Of a DNA stretch of 64,000 bases, positions 34,892 through 44,795 are shown one piece after another. The notes below the pieces were generated by a model. The model searched no databases and was not told where the DNA came from. It was given only the letters and a program-made list of their open reading frames with translations. The translations under genes were made by a program, and so were the position numbers. Each line of letters starts with the position of its first letter. The stretch's first letter is position 1. The stretch is from Kibdelosporangium banguiense (GTDB taxonomy: Bacteria; Actinomycetota; Actinomycetes; Mycobacteriales; Pseudonocardiaceae), in contig NZ_JAGINW010000001.1 in NCBI RefSeq assembly GCF_017876405.1, positions 7,949,203-8,013,202 of the forward strand. Direction: 5' to 3'.

Positions 34892-35761
34892 TCAGGCCTC
34901 GGCGCGCCGGCGGCGGGGCAGGATCTGGCCGTCACGAACCGCGCACCGCAACAGCAGGACAGTGGGAATCACGCAGACCAGCATGGTGAGCAGGCTCGCC
35001 TCCGGCCCGAACGTGCCGCCGGTCAGTGCGGACGGGCCGGACAGCGTGGTGTGCAGCAGTCCGTGGGGCGGCTCGGCCGAGCCGGAGAGCGCGACACCGA
35101 AGACGCCCGCATGCATGAAGTTCCAGGCGAAATGCATGCCGATCGGCATCCACAGCGAGCGGGTCGCGACATAGGCGGAGCCGGTCATGGCCCCGCCTGT
35201 CAAGCCGATCGAGATCGCGCCCCACAGCGTCGCGTTGACGTTGACCAGGTGCACCAAACCGAACAGCACAGAACACGCGACCAACGTGATCACAGTGCCG
35301 AGGTGTTCCTCCATGATCCGGAACACGATCCCGCGGAACAGCACCTCCTCGATGACCGCAACGCTCGCCGTCGTACCCGCGGTGGCGATGAATCCGCCGA
35401 CCGAGCCCCAGGACACGTCCTGCCAGCCGCCGAACATCGCGATCACGAGTATCAGCACGGCGAACAGCCCGGACCCGATCAACGCCCCGCGCAACAACCC
35501 AGGCCACATACCCCGCTTGCCGACCTCGGTAACGTCCGTCCGTTGCTCGACTATCCGGGACAACCGGCGGTAACCAGCCACGATGGCGACGGCAGCACCG
35601 ATGCCCACCGGCAGCGCCAGCAGCGCGACCGGCGACACAAGCCGGTTGATCCCGGCGTTCGCCACCATCACGACAAAGAACGCGACCGCGAGCACAGGAA
35701 ACCGGAACCTGCGCAGCCTTGCCTGCTGGGCGGCGTCCGTCAATCGGTTCGTGCGAGCCAA
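34892..35761 (-). CDS. CPBP family intramembrane metalloprotease
   Basis: About 289 aa, seven or eight membrane helices. CPBP/Abi motifs: EEVLFRGIVF (EExxxR), FGLVHLVNV and HFAWNFMH, which form the intramembrane metal site of type II CAAX prenyl endopeptidase-like proteins. In bacteria such proteins act in bacteriocin self-immunity, maturation or envelope regulation. The TTG at 35761 is preferred since GAGAGGA lies about 10 bases upstream; the frame stays open to 35872. It ends 25 bases before the kinase start in the same direction, so it may be co-transcribed with the two-component system. Confidence 0.86.
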   Translation of the reverse strand: MARTNRLTDAAQQARLRRFRFPVLAVAFFVVMVANAGINRLVSPVALLALPVGIGAAVAIVAGYRRLSRIVEQRTDVTEVGKRGMWPGLLRGALIGSGLFAVLILVIAMFGGWQDVSWGSVGGFIATAGTTASVAVIEEVLFRGIVFRIMEEHLGTVITLVACSVLFGLVHLVNVNATLWGAISIGLTGGAMTGSAYVATRSLWMPIGMHFAWNFMHAGVFGVALSGSAEPPHGLLHTTLSGPSALTGGTFGPEASLLTMLVCVIPTVLLLRCAVRDGQILPRRRRAEA

Positions 35762-35884
35762 GATCCTGGTCCTCTCTGGTGATCCCCAACCGGGCACGCA
35801 GAGACTAGGAAGCCGGACAGACCAGGACATCCCGCTGGAAACGACAACCTTGGTAGCTCTCAAGAGGGACAAGACTCTGGAGCG

Positions 35885-37087
35885 TTACCCCATGGACTGA
35901 AAGGTCTCGAACTCGACGTTCACCGATGACGCCCCGCGCAACGGCGCGATCTGCTCGGCCTCGTGCTCCAGTGGCTTCTTGTCCCGGTTCGCCAGCGAGC
36001 CGAAGGTGCTGATGGTGATGGTCAGCTTGCGGCCGTTCTTGCGGGGCCGCCAGATTCCGGTGATCTTGCCGTGGGCGAGGACCGTGCCCGGTTCGCCGGC
36101 CTTCTTGTACACGTCCTTGTGGAACTTCTTGTCGATGATCGTCTCGCGGTCGCGCATCTGCGTGTACGGGTCTCGAGGAGGGAGCAGGCGTACTCCCTTG
36201 GCCTGTGGCGCCGACCGTAGGGCGTCGACGTCCTCGGTGAGGATCCACGATTTGCCGCCGAAGTCGACCTGCGTCAGCTCCTGCTCGATCAGGTTCCACC
36301 AGGGGGCGATGTCCCCGGCCTGGAGCCCGATCCATGCGGCGAAGTCCCCGTGGGTCGACGGTCCGTAGCAGCGCAGGTAGCGGCGGAGCAGTTCGGCGCG
36401 TGCCATGTCCGGCTCGATGTCCGGGATCGGGTGCCTGAGCCACTCGTCGGCCAGGACGAACGGGGCCTTGTTCCCGTCACGCGGGGCGAAGCAGACCAGC
36501 CGCTGCAACGTGAGGATGCGGACGCAGAAATGCACAACACCCTCGCCGAGCGGCTGGTCCTGACCCCAGGGGCCTGTTGCTTCCCAGAGGCCGCGTTGTT
36601 TCTTCGACAGTTTGGGGGCGATCCGCTTGGCGAGGCCGGCGCCCAGTTCGTTGATGGCGAGCCGGCGTCCGGACAACACGGCCTGGATCTCGCCGCCTGC
36701 CAGGTCGACCGCATCGGTGATGCGCATGTCGAGTTTGTCGAGCACCTGTTCGACGCCGACGAGGAAATGGTTCAACGCCTTCTCGGTCGGCGGCAGCACG
36801 CCGGTGGTGAACACCGGGGCGTCCGCGGTGGGGAAGTAGAACGGCGAGCCGCGCAGGCACCAGGTCTGCAGCAGGCTCTTGTCCTCCGCGATCGCCTTCT
36901 CCACCTGCTCCTGCGTCAGGTTCTTCACCCGGGCATGCAGCGCGAGCAGTGCCGAGCCCGGTGGGCTGTTCTGGACACCGCAGCTGCCGGCCGCTTCGAG
37001 CAGCCCTTTGTTGTCCAGTCGCTCGGTGAGGTTGTGTGCGCTGAGGCGAAACGCGATGACGTCGCTTTTCGAAACCTTGTCAGCCAC
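35885..37087 (-). CDS. Winged-helix DNA-binding protein of the AlkZ-like DNA glycosylase family (HTH_42)
   Basis: 400 aa with tandem winged-helix organisation of the HTH_42 family: CGVQNSPPGSALLALHARV near the N-terminus, LRGSPFYFPTADAPVF, a middle FVLADEWLRHP, GPSTHGDFAAWIGL and a C-terminal LPPRDPYTQMRDRE plus ITGIWRPRKNGRKLTI. Members include AlkZ, which unhooks bulky or crosslink adducts made by the producer's own genotoxin, and YcaQ. It stands alone here with no obvious genotoxin cluster beside it, so a housekeeping repair role is as likely as resistance. Activity was not inferred from catalytic residues. Confidence 0.82.
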   Translation of the reverse strand: MADKVSKSDVIAFRLSAHNLTERLDNKGLLEAAGSCGVQNSPPGSALLALHARVKNLTQEQVEKAIAEDKSLLQTWCLRGSPFYFPTADAPVFTTGVLPPTEKALNHFLVGVEQVLDKLDMRITDAVDLAGGEIQAVLSGRRLAINELGAGLAKRIAPKLSKKQRGLWEATGPWGQDQPLGEGVVHFCVRILTLQRLVCFAPRDGNKAPFVLADEWLRHPIPDIEPDMARAELLRRYLRCYGPSTHGDFAAWIGLQAGDIAPWWNLIEQELTQVDFGGKSWILTEDVDALRSAPQAKGVRLLPPRDPYTQMRDRETIIDKKFHKDVYKKAGEPGTVLAHGKITGIWRPRKNGRKLTITISTFGSLANRDKKPLEHEAEQIAPLRGASSVNVEFETFQSMG

Positions 37088-37160
37088 CCGCTGTACGTTA
37101 TCGCGAGCCGGTCAGGTCTGCTGGCCGCGGCGACACGGTCGTTTTCGATGACAAGGGCTG

Positions 37161-40100
37161 TCACTTGAGTGGGTCCGGTTCGTCGGTGGAGATCTGGGCC
37201 AGGTGTGCGCGGATGTCGGCGGCGCTGAGGTCTTCGGCTTCGGGGAGGCCGAGTTCGGTCAGGATGTCCAGGGCGCGTTGCCAGTGTGCGCGTGCCGGTC
37301 CCTGTTGGCCGAGAACCTGGTGGGTGCGGGCCAGGCCGTGCAGGGCGCGTGCCTGGTCGGAGGATTGGCCTAGGTCGCGGGCGATTTCGAGGGCGGCCTG
37401 GTGGTAGGTGATCGCACGGTCGGGGTGACCGGTGGCGCGGTACAGGTGGCCGAGGCCGTAGAGGGCCTCGAACTCGGAGTTCCGGTCGCCGACCTCCAGG
37501 GCGATGGTCAGGATCTGGAGGTAGTAGTCCGTGGCCGGTTCGTACATTTCCTGGAAGAGATGCACGTAGGCAAGGCCGATCAGGGCGCAGAGCTCACCGA
37601 GCCGGTTTCCGGTGGCGCGTGCGATGTCCAGTGCCTGTTTGTGGCAGGTGGCGGCCTCGCCGCGTCTGCCGCGCAACCAGTTGGCGTGACCGAGGCCCCA
37701 CAGCGCGTTGAGCTCGCCCTCCCGGTTTCCGGTGGCCCGCGCGATCTTCAGGGCCTGTCCGAAGTGGTCGGCCGAGACGTCGTGCCGTCCCATGGGCCGG
37801 TTGACGTGTCCGAGGCCCCGCAAAGCGTTGAGCTGACCGGTGCGGTCTCCGATGCCGCGGGCGATTTCCAGTGCACGTCCGAAATGCTCTTCGGCGGCGG
37901 CGCCTTGGGACCACGCCTGGTGGACGCTGCCGAGGCCGGTTCGCGCGGAGAGCTCACCGGCGCGGTTTCCAGCAGCCTCCGCGATTTCCAGCGCACGCTC
38001 GAACCGGGTCATGGCCTTGCGGTACTGCCGTCGCGCGATGTGGACGTCACCGAGTCCGCACAATGCGGTCAGTTCCCCGTCCAGGTTTCCGGTTGCGCGA
38101 GCGGCGCGCAGGGCGTCGTGATGCAAGGCGTGTGCCTGACGGTAATGGGCCCGGGCGTGCAGATGGCGGCGCAGCGTTGCCGACAGGTGCATGGCATGGC
38201 GGGGCCGGCCATGTGCGGCGACGGCAAGCAGGTTGGTCAATTCGGTGTCCAGCCATGCGGCCGCCTGTGTTCTGTCTGCAAAGGACGGAATGTCAGTCCG
38301 TTGCCCAAGGCTTGGACGGTTCGCGGAGTCGTAAGGGTAGAGCATGTCCATCACGACCGAGGCTGTGGCAGCGTAGTAGCCGAACAACCGGATCAAGGCA
38401 GCCTGTCGTTCACTCTCAGTGTCTACAGTGGAGGAAACAGCGGCGGCGTGGGCGCGGAGCAGGTCGTGGAACCGGTATCGCCGCGCGACCGGTTCCTGGA
38501 CCAGGTGGGCGTCGACCAGGCTGTCGAGCAGGTTCCCGGTGTACCGCAGGGACTTTCCGGTGAGGGCGGCCGCCGCGTGCAAGTCGAGGTCGGGTCCGGG
38601 GTGCAGGCCCAGCAGTCCGTACATGCGCCGTGCCTCGCTGGACAGGTGGCGGTACGAGAGGTCGATCGTGGCGGGGACGCTGAGCCCGCCGACGGTCAGC
38701 TCGGCCAGCCGGTGCCGCCGGTCGCGCAGCCGATCGGCCAGATGTGCGGCGGGCCAGTTCGACCTGGCGCGCAGGCGGGCCGCGGCGACCCGGATCGCCA
38801 GGGGCAAGTGGCCGCACAGCTCAACGATTTCGGCGATCTGGTGGAGAGGCGTGTCGGCCAGGCGCCGGGCACCCGCGGTGCGGATGAACAGGTCGAGGGC
38901 CTCGCGCGCCGGCAGGACGTTGAGTGATATCGGCTGGGCGTCGGTGAGTCCGGGCAGCCGGGTGCGGCTGGTGATCAGGACCATGCAGCTCGCGGTGCCG
39001 GGCAGCAGGGGAAGAACCTGCGCCTCGGTGGCCGCGTTGTCGAGCAGGATCAGCATGCGCTTGCCCGCCAGGCGGGTCCGGAACAGCGCGGCGCGTGCGT
39101 CCAGGTCGTGCGGCAGTTGCTCACCGAGGACGCCGAGGCAGCGCAACATCCGGTCCAGCGCGTCGGCCGGGCGGACCGGCGACACGTTCTTGGTGAAGCC
39201 GTGCAGGTCGACGAAAAGCTGGCCGTCGGTGAACCGGTCGGCCAGCCGGTGCGCGGCGTGGACGGCGAGCGCGGTCTTCCCGATCCCGGCCATTCCGTCG
39301 ATCGAGCTGATCACCAGGGCCGGGGGCCGGTCGGCCGCGAGCTTGAGCAGCCGGGCCAGTTCGGTGTCCCGGCCGGTGAAACTGGCGATGTCCGCCGGAA
39401 GCTGGCGGGGAACCGCCGGTGGCGCGGATCTTTCGGCGACTCGTGCGGGTGCACCGATGTCGGCGTGGCCGGTCAGGATCTGCACGTGTAATCGCTGCAG
39501 CGGCGGACTTGGCTCGATTCCCAGCTCCCGCACCAAGTGCTGACGCAGGTCCCGGTACGCCCGCAACGCGTCCGCCCGGCGGCCGGACCGGTGCAGGGCA
39601 AGCATCCACTGCGCCCATAATCGTTCCCGCATGGGCTCGGCGGCCGTCAGCGACCCGAGCTCGGCCAGCAGGTCCTCGTGGTGGCCGAGGGCCAGCTGCG
39701 TGTCGATCCACGCCTCCTCCGCGGCGATCCTGCGCTCCTCAAGCCGGATCAGCTCCACCCGTGTCCCGGCGTCCAACGCGACGTCCTCGAACGGGCGGCC
39801 GCGCCACAGGCCCAACGCGCGCCGTAACCGTTCGGCCGCGAGAGCGGGGTGACCGTCAGCGAGCGCCTGCTGCCCTTGGGACACAAAGTCTTCAAATGCC
39901 AGCAGGTCAAGGTCGGTTGGGGCGCAACACATCTGGTAACCACCGGGCACGGTGGCCAGTCGCGGGAGCTCGGAATGGCCGGCGAGGCCGAGTACGCGCC
40001 GTAACGCCGAGACATACGTGCGCAGCGCGACCGGCGCGGTGCGCGGCGATCCACGCGGCCACAAGGCGTCGACCAGCCGCGCAACGTCAACGGGCCGGTT

Positions 40101-40208
40101 CACGTTCACCAGCAGCACGGCCAACAGGGTGCGTTGCTTGGCAGCCCCGAGCCGGCTCAGCCCATCGCCTGTGCGGACCTCAAGCGTGCCAAGGACCCGA
40201 AATCGCAT
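37161..40208 (-). CDS. SARP-family regulator with BTAD, NB-ARC and TPR domains (AfsR-like)
   Basis: 1015 aa. An OmpR-type DNA-binding domain (about 1-95; FRVLGTLEVRTGDG), a bacterial transcriptional activation domain (about 100-250), an NB-ARC ATPase with P-loop GMAGIGKTALA (K311) and MLILLDNAAT as Walker B, then about six to seven TPR units with very similar repeats (for example ALEIARGIGDRTGQLNALRG). Large SARPs activate secondary-metabolite clusters and respond to ATP and protein signals through the TPR part. It is divergent from the ten-gene cluster starting at 40350 (141 bases between starts), so it is the obvious candidate activator. Confidence 0.93.
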   Translation of the reverse strand: MRFRVLGTLEVRTGDGLSRLGAAKQRTLLAVLLVNVNRPVDVARLVDALWPRGSPRTAPVALRTYVSALRRVLGLAGHSELPRLATVPGGYQMCCAPTDLDLLAFEDFVSQGQQALADGHPALAAERLRRALGLWRGRPFEDVALDAGTRVELIRLEERRIAAEEAWIDTQLALGHHEDLLAELGSLTAAEPMRERLWAQWMLALHRSGRRADALRAYRDLRQHLVRELGIEPSPPLQRLHVQILTGHADIGAPARVAERSAPPAVPRQLPADIASFTGRDTELARLLKLAADRPPALVISSIDGMAGIGKTALAVHAAHRLADRFTDGQLFVDLHGFTKNVSPVRPADALDRMLRCLGVLGEQLPHDLDARAALFRTRLAGKRMLILLDNAATEAQVLPLLPGTASCMVLITSRTRLPGLTDAQPISLNVLPAREALDLFIRTAGARRLADTPLHQIAEIVELCGHLPLAIRVAAARLRARSNWPAAHLADRLRDRRHRLAELTVGGLSVPATIDLSYRHLSSEARRMYGLLGLHPGPDLDLHAAAALTGKSLRYTGNLLDSLVDAHLVQEPVARRYRFHDLLRAHAAAVSSTVDTESERQAALIRLFGYYAATASVVMDMLYPYDSANRPSLGQRTDIPSFADRTQAAAWLDTELTNLLAVAAHGRPRHAMHLSATLRRHLHARAHYRQAHALHHDALRAARATGNLDGELTALCGLGDVHIARRQYRKAMTRFERALEIAEAAGNRAGELSARTGLGSVHQAWSQGAAAEEHFGRALEIARGIGDRTGQLNALRGLGHVNRPMGRHDVSADHFGQALKIARATGNREGELNALWGLGHANWLRGRRGEAATCHKQALDIARATGNRLGELCALIGLAYVHLFQEMYEPATDYYLQILTIALEVGDRNSEFEALYGLGHLYRATGHPDRAITYHQAALEIARDLGQSSDQARALHGLARTHQVLGQQGPARAHWQRALDILTELGLPEAEDLSAADIRAHLAQISTDEPDPLK

Positions 40209-40349
40209 GACCCCGTCCCGCGCTTCGCCGGATCTGCGGAACGTATTGGCCGTATCACAGCCATGTCAAGCCATGCCGTTACCGATGTTTGACGGCCGCA
40301 CCCAATTGTCAGCCACGACACCCGACCCGCGGACCCAGGGAGGGTTACC

Positions 40350-41789
40350 TTGCCCGAGCTCATCAGTCTCGACGAATGTGATCGACTCAGCACCCGGCGC
40401 GTGCACCAGCTGTATCGCAAACACGTCAGCCGCAGCCAGGTCACGCTCATGACGTCCTTCGGTTTCGGCCGGGAGCTGGCCGACCGCGCCGAAGGTGCCT
40501 GGATCTGGACCCGGGACGGCCGGCGGATCCTGGACTTCACCGGTGGTGTCGGCGTTCTCAACCACGGCCACAACCATCCCCGCATCCTGGCCGCGCGCAA
40601 GCGATTCCAGGACGCACAGCGGATGGAGGTGCACAAGACCTACTTCTCGCCTTACGTGGCCGCGCTCAGCCACAATCTCGCCCAGCTGCTGCCGGCCGAT
40701 CTGACCATGTCGTTCTTTCCCAACTCCGGTGCGGAGGCGGTGGAGGGCGCGGTCAAGCTGGCCTACAAGTACCACGGCGGACGGCGCAACCGGATCGTCC
40801 GTGCGGACATCGGGTTTCACGGCAAGCTGCTCGGTTCGGGCAGCCTGACCGGAACCCACGAAAGGTTTCGGTTCCCCGAGATCCCCGGTGTGATCGCCGT
40901 TCCGTACGGCGACCTCGACGCCATCCGGGCCGCCACGGCGTCGGCCCGGACCGCTGACGGGGGCTGCGATGTGTACGCGATCATCGTGGAGCCCTTCAGC
41001 GCGTCGACGATGGCCTGCTGCACCGAGGAGTTCCTGCGTGGGCTGCGGAAACTGTGCACCGAGCAGAACATCATGCTGATCTTCGACGAGATCTACACCG
41101 GCTGGGGCCGTACCGGCAGCCTGTTCTACTTCATGCGTTATCCCGGACTGGTCCCGGACATCCTCACCACCTCGAAGTCCTTCGGCGGTGGCAAGTCCTC
41201 CATCTCGGCGTACATCGCCCGGGAGCCGGTTTTCCGCAAGGCCTACGACAACCTCGCCGATTCGTTGCTGCAGAGCACAAGCACGACCTACTACGGGTTC
41301 GGCGAGGAGACCGCCACCGCGATCGAGGCGGTGAACGTCGCTGTCGAGGACGACTATCCCCTGCGGGCACGGGACATCGAACGGATACTCGCGCCGGGCC
41401 TGCGCCGCATCCGGAAGGAGCACAGCGGCACCGTGGCCGATGTCCGCGGCGCGGGCGCGCTGTACGGCATCTTCCTTGACGGCGGGCCGAGAATCCTCGA
41501 CCTCGCTGCCCGGCTCGCGCCCGGCGGCCTGGCCCGTGATCCGCACTTCCGGATCAAGCTCATCACGTGCTCGGTGGTCGACGCGCTCTACCGCGATCAC
41601 GGCATCTACACCTACTACACGTTGAACGGCGACAACCCGCTCGTCGCTGCGCCACCACTGGTCGTGACGCAGCAGGACGTGGAGTACTTCCTCGACAGCC
41701 TCGACGCGACCCTGTCCAAGGGCCTGCCGCGGCTGCTGACCCGATTCGTGCGAGAGAAGGTGACACCGCAATGGCCGAGCGGATCGTAG
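40350..41789 (+). CDS. Class III aminotransferase, first gene of an unassigned biosynthetic cluster
   Basis: 479-aa PLP enzyme of aminotransferase class III. GGVGVLNHGHNHPRIL and SFFPNSGAEAVEGAVKLA are cofactor-phosphate motifs; FDEIYTGWGRTG holds the pyridine-contacting Asp, and the Schiff-base Lys lies in TTSKSFGGGK. The family acts on amino-acid omega amines, 4-aminobutyrate-like compounds, or sugars; the substrate cannot be read. TTG start at 40350 with GGGAGGG upstream. It overlaps the following epimerase gene by 19 bases. In context it may supply an amino group to a cell-surface glycan or glycolipid. Confidence 0.9.
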   Translation: MPELISLDECDRLSTRRVHQLYRKHVSRSQVTLMTSFGFGRELADRAEGAWIWTRDGRRILDFTGGVGVLNHGHNHPRILAARKRFQDAQRMEVHKTYFSPYVAALSHNLAQLLPADLTMSFFPNSGAEAVEGAVKLAYKYHGGRRNRIVRADIGFHGKLLGSGSLTGTHERFRFPEIPGVIAVPYGDLDAIRAATASARTADGGCDVYAIIVEPFSASTMACCTEEFLRGLRKLCTEQNIMLIFDEIYTGWGRTGSLFYFMRYPGLVPDILTTSKSFGGGKSSISAYIAREPVFRKAYDNLADSLLQSTSTTYYGFGEETATAIEAVNVAVEDDYPLRARDIERILAPGLRRIRKEHSGTVADVRGAGALYGIFLDGGPRILDLAARLAPGGLARDPHFRIKLITCSVVDALYRDHGIYTYYTLNGDNPLVAAPPLVVTQQDVEYFLDSLDATLSKGLPRLLTRFVREKVTPQWPSGS

Positions 41790-42811
41790 TGACCGGCAGT
41801 GCCGGGATGCTGGGCGGTACCCTGACCCGGTACCTCGCGCGGGACGGACATGACGTGGTGGGGGTGGACTTACGCCTGCCGTCCACTCAGGACGCAGGGG
41901 TGACGGACCGGATCGCCGACATCCGCGACACCGCGCAGATGAGGACACTGCTGGCCGACGCGGACGCGGTCGTGCACTGCGCCTCGGCATTGCCCAGCTA
42001 TCCGGCCGATCAGATCCACGACGTGATCGTGGAGGGCACTCGCAGTGTGCTGACAGCCGGCCAGCAGGCGGGGGTCGCGCGGTTCGTGCACATCTCGTCG
42101 ACCTCGGTGTACGGGCTGCCGGAGCTGGTGCCCACCCCGGAGGAGCATCCGCGGGAGCCGGTCGATGTGTACGGCCGGGCGAAGACAGCAGCCGAAGAGG
42201 TGGCGGAGCGGTTCCGGTCAGAGGGAATGTGCGTGTCGGTCCTGCGGCCCAAGACCTTCCTCGGTCCCGGCCGGATGGGCCTGTTCGCGATGCTGTTCGA
42301 GTGGGCGCAGGAGGGCCGCAACTTCCCTGTGCTGGGCAGTGGCGACGTACGCATCCAGATGCTCGCGATCGAGGATCTCATCGACGCGGTGGCCTCGGTG
42401 CTCAAGGCCCCGCCAGACGTGGCCGCCGACACCTACAACATCGCCGCCGCCGAGTTCGGCACACTGCGGACCGACTTCCAGGCAGTACTGGACATGGCCG
42501 GTCATGGCAAGCGGGTGGTGTCGATCCCGGCCCGGCCGGCGCTGGTGGTGTTACGACTGCTGGAGCGGGCCCGGCTGTCCCCTGTGTACGGACGGCTGCA
42601 ACGCAAGCTGCTGGCCGACTCGTACGTCAGCATCGACAAGGCGCAGGAGCGGCTGGCCTTCTTTCCCCGGATGTCCAACAGGGACGCGATCCTGCAGACC
42701 TTCGAGTGGTGGCAGGAGACCCGGCAGGCCGGATCGTCCGGTGACAACGGCAGAACCAGCCGGGACGCCTGGCGGCAGGGCGCGTTGTCCGTTGCGAAGA
42801 TCCTGTTCTGA
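41771..42811 (+). CDS. NAD-dependent epimerase/dehydratase (extended SDR)
   Basis: 346 aa. Rossmann motif GSAGMLGG (9-16), active-site STSVYG followed by YGRAK (YxxxK, catalytic Tyr and Lys), and LRPKTFLGPGRMG. The C-terminal part matches extended SDR enzymes that modify nucleotide-linked sugars. The ATG at 41771 lies inside the aminotransferase gene (19-base overlap), so the two are coupled. It probably oxidises or epimerises the sugar handled by the cluster; the exact reaction is not inferable. Confidence 0.9.
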   Translation: MAERIVVTGSAGMLGGTLTRYLARDGHDVVGVDLRLPSTQDAGVTDRIADIRDTAQMRTLLADADAVVHCASALPSYPADQIHDVIVEGTRSVLTAGQQAGVARFVHISSTSVYGLPELVPTPEEHPREPVDVYGRAKTAAEEVAERFRSEGMCVSVLRPKTFLGPGRMGLFAMLFEWAQEGRNFPVLGSGDVRIQMLAIEDLIDAVASVLKAPPDVAADTYNIAAAEFGTLRTDFQAVLDMAGHGKRVVSIPARPALVVLRLLERARLSPVYGRLQRKLLADSYVSIDKAQERLAFFPRMSNRDAILQTFEWWQETRQAGSSGDNGRTSRDAWRQGALSVAKILF

Positions 42812-42830
42812 CTCGGCTGCGAGTATCGTC

Positions 42831-43757
42831 ATGCTTCTCAGTGACTTCACTGAATCCGCTGTAAGGCACCGCCGGGGCCGGTTGGCCGACCTGCTCACCC
42901 TGCTCCGGCCGCTGCACTCGATGAAGAGCCTGCTGCTGGTGCCGATCGCGTTCGTGGACGCGTCCGGCTGGACGCTCCGGGAGCTCGCCGAGGTGGGCTG
43001 GGCGGCCGCCGTGTTCACTGTTGCCGCCGCTTGTGTCTATGTGGCCAACGACATCACCGACCGCGACCGGGACCGGCACCACCCGGCCAAGCGCCTGCGG
43101 CCGATCGCCGCCGGCCGGGTGTCGGTCCGGTCCGGTTGGCTGTGCCACGCCGGTCTGCTGGTCCTGCTCGGCCTGCTGATCGGTTTCGCGCCTGGCGGAC
43201 CGTACTGGCCGGTGCTCGTGTACCTGGCGCTCAACATCGCGTACCGCTATGTCTTCAAACAGATACCGCTGCTCGACGTCGGCGTGATCGCGCTCGGCTT
43301 CGTCCTGCGGATCGTGCAGGGGTACGTGGCGATCGGCGCCACGGTCTCCGACTGGCTGCTGGTCACGGTGTTCTCGCTGGCCTTGTTGCTGTTGTTCGGC
43401 AAGCGGCGGTATGAATTGCTGACGGCCGGGCCGGAGCACCGGCCGACGTTGCGGGGTTACTCGGTAGAGCTGACCAACCAGTTGCTACCGCTGACCAGCG
43501 TGCTGGCCATGGTCGCCGGGCTGGCCTACCTCGCCACTGATGCGCCTTTTGGTCCCTACCGGCACATGGCGGTGCTGGTGTCCGCCCCGTTCGCGCTCTT
43601 CGTTCTGTTCCGCTACCTGCAGGTGCTGCTCGTGGACGGTGGTGGCGGTGATCCGGTACGGACGCTGCTGCGTGATCGCGTCATCGTCGTCCTGTGCCTG
43701 CTGTGGGCCGGCGCGCTCGCGGTGGCGCTGGTGCTCGCCCGTCATCCCGTGCTGTGA
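42831..43757 (+). CDS. UbiA-family prenyltransferase (decaprenyl-phosphate phosphoribosyltransferase-like)
   Basis: 308 aa, eight to nine membrane helices. The first Asp-rich motif runs at residues 73-95 as NDITDRDRDRHHP followed by AKRLRPIAAG. The HPxKRxRPIAxG extension resembles that of the mycobacterial decaprenylphosphoryl-phosphoribose synthase (Rv3806c), which moves phosphoribose from PRPP to a polyprenyl phosphate. A role in making a polyprenyl-phosphate-linked sugar is therefore likely, but menaquinone-type and terpene prenyltransferases also belong to UbiA. It sits among glycosyltransferases, which favours the lipid-linked sugar view. Confidence 0.87.
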   Translation: MLLSDFTESAVRHRRGRLADLLTLLRPLHSMKSLLLVPIAFVDASGWTLRELAEVGWAAAVFTVAAACVYVANDITDRDRDRHHPAKRLRPIAAGRVSVRSGWLCHAGLLVLLGLLIGFAPGGPYWPVLVYLALNIAYRYVFKQIPLLDVGVIALGFVLRIVQGYVAIGATVSDWLLVTVFSLALLLLFGKRRYELLTAGPEHRPTLRGYSVELTNQLLPLTSVLAMVAGLAYLATDAPFGPYRHMAVLVSAPFALFVLFRYLQVLLVDGGGGDPVRTLLRDRVIVVLCLLWAGALAVALVLARHPVL

Positions 43758-43775
43758 AATTGGAGAACCCGTGAG

Positions 43776-44792
43776 ATGAACGGTTCCACCATGACCGTGT
43801 CGGTCATCGTTCCGTGTTACAACGCGGAGAAGACCCTGCGGGCGTGCCTTGAGTCGGCGTTCGCCCAGAGCTACCGCCCGCTTGAGGTGCTCGTCGTCGA
43901 TGACGGGAGCACGGACAGCTCGCGGGCGATCGCCGGGGAGTTTCCGTGCACGTTGGTCGAGCAGCCGGACAACGGCGGGGTCTCCTCGGCACGCAACGCC
44001 GGTGTGGCCGCCAGCCGTGGCGAGATCTTGTTCTTCCTCGACTCGGATGTCGCACTCGCTCCCGACGCTGTCGGCAACGCGGTGCGGCTGCTCGGCCAGG
44101 ACCCCGCCTGCGGCTGCGTCTACGGTGTCTACGCCAAGGAACCGCTGATCGACGACGGTTCTGTCGAGATCTACCGGACGCTGCAACTGCACCACGCACT
44201 CACCCGGTCTGTCGGCCTGACCAAGTCCGCGATCTTCGCGCTCGCCGCCATGCCCAGGCGGGTGTTCGACGACGTCGGGCCGTTCGACGAGAACCTGCGC
44301 AGCGCGGAGGACGACGACTACAGCGAGCGTCTCCTGCCGCGGTATCGCATCCGGCTCACCGACTGCGTGGTGGGCTGGCACGATGACGCGGACCGGCTGT
44401 TGCCGTTGCTCACCGAGCAGTACCAGCGCGCCCAACTGCTCCGGTTCGCGGTCCGGAACCGGTTGCGACGGGGGAGTCTGAAGATAAACCGGATGCCCGG
44501 CGTGGTCTGTGCGGCACTTGCCGTCCTGACGCTTCCGCCGGCTGTCACCCGGCCGTCACTGCGTGCGCTGCCGGTGCTGTTCCTCACCCTGTTCGCGGCC
44601 ACCGATCCGGCGTTGTCGCGGCTTGTCCTGCGGGAGAAGGGATTTGGCTTCCTTGTCTTCTTCACCGGCGTGCACTTCCTGACGCACGTCGCGCTGGTGA
44701 CCGGAGCCGCGGTGGGCTGGGTACGCGCGGCGGTCGACCCGTCGTTCGGGCCGACGGATCGTAAGCGTTCTCGCGAACTGAAGGGCTGGTGA
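43776..44792 (+). CDS. GT2 glycosyltransferase with C-terminal membrane helices (first of three)
   Basis: 338 aa. GT-A fold family 2: SVIVPCYNAEKTLRACL at the N-terminus, VDDGSTDSS, NAGVAASRGEILFFLDSD with the DxD-like metal site. Two C-terminal helices (for example VVCAALAVLTLPPA) indicate attachment to the cytoplasmic membrane and a lipid-linked acceptor. ATG 43776. It is a close relative of the genes at 44796 and 48071; the three probably arose by duplication. Donor and acceptor sugars are unknown. Confidence 0.9.
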   Translation: MNGSTMTVSVIVPCYNAEKTLRACLESAFAQSYRPLEVLVVDDGSTDSSRAIAGEFPCTLVEQPDNGGVSSARNAGVAASRGEILFFLDSDVALAPDAVGNAVRLLGQDPACGCVYGVYAKEPLIDDGSVEIYRTLQLHHALTRSVGLTKSAIFALAAMPRRVFDDVGPFDENLRSAEDDDYSERLLPRYRIRLTDCVVGWHDDADRLLPLLTEQYQRAQLLRFAVRNRLRRGSLKINRMPGVVCAALAVLTLPPAVTRPSLRALPVLFLTLFAATDPALSRLVLREKGFGFLVFFTGVHFLTHVALVTGAAVGWVRAAVDPSFGPTDRKRSRELKGW

Positions 44793-44795
44793 ACC

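Noticed and set aside
37161..40208. Near-identical TPR segments considered as a DNA repeat array
   Set aside because: They are protein-level repeats (ALEIARxxGxRxGxLxAL) of the SARP regulator, not a non-coding or tandem-repeat element.
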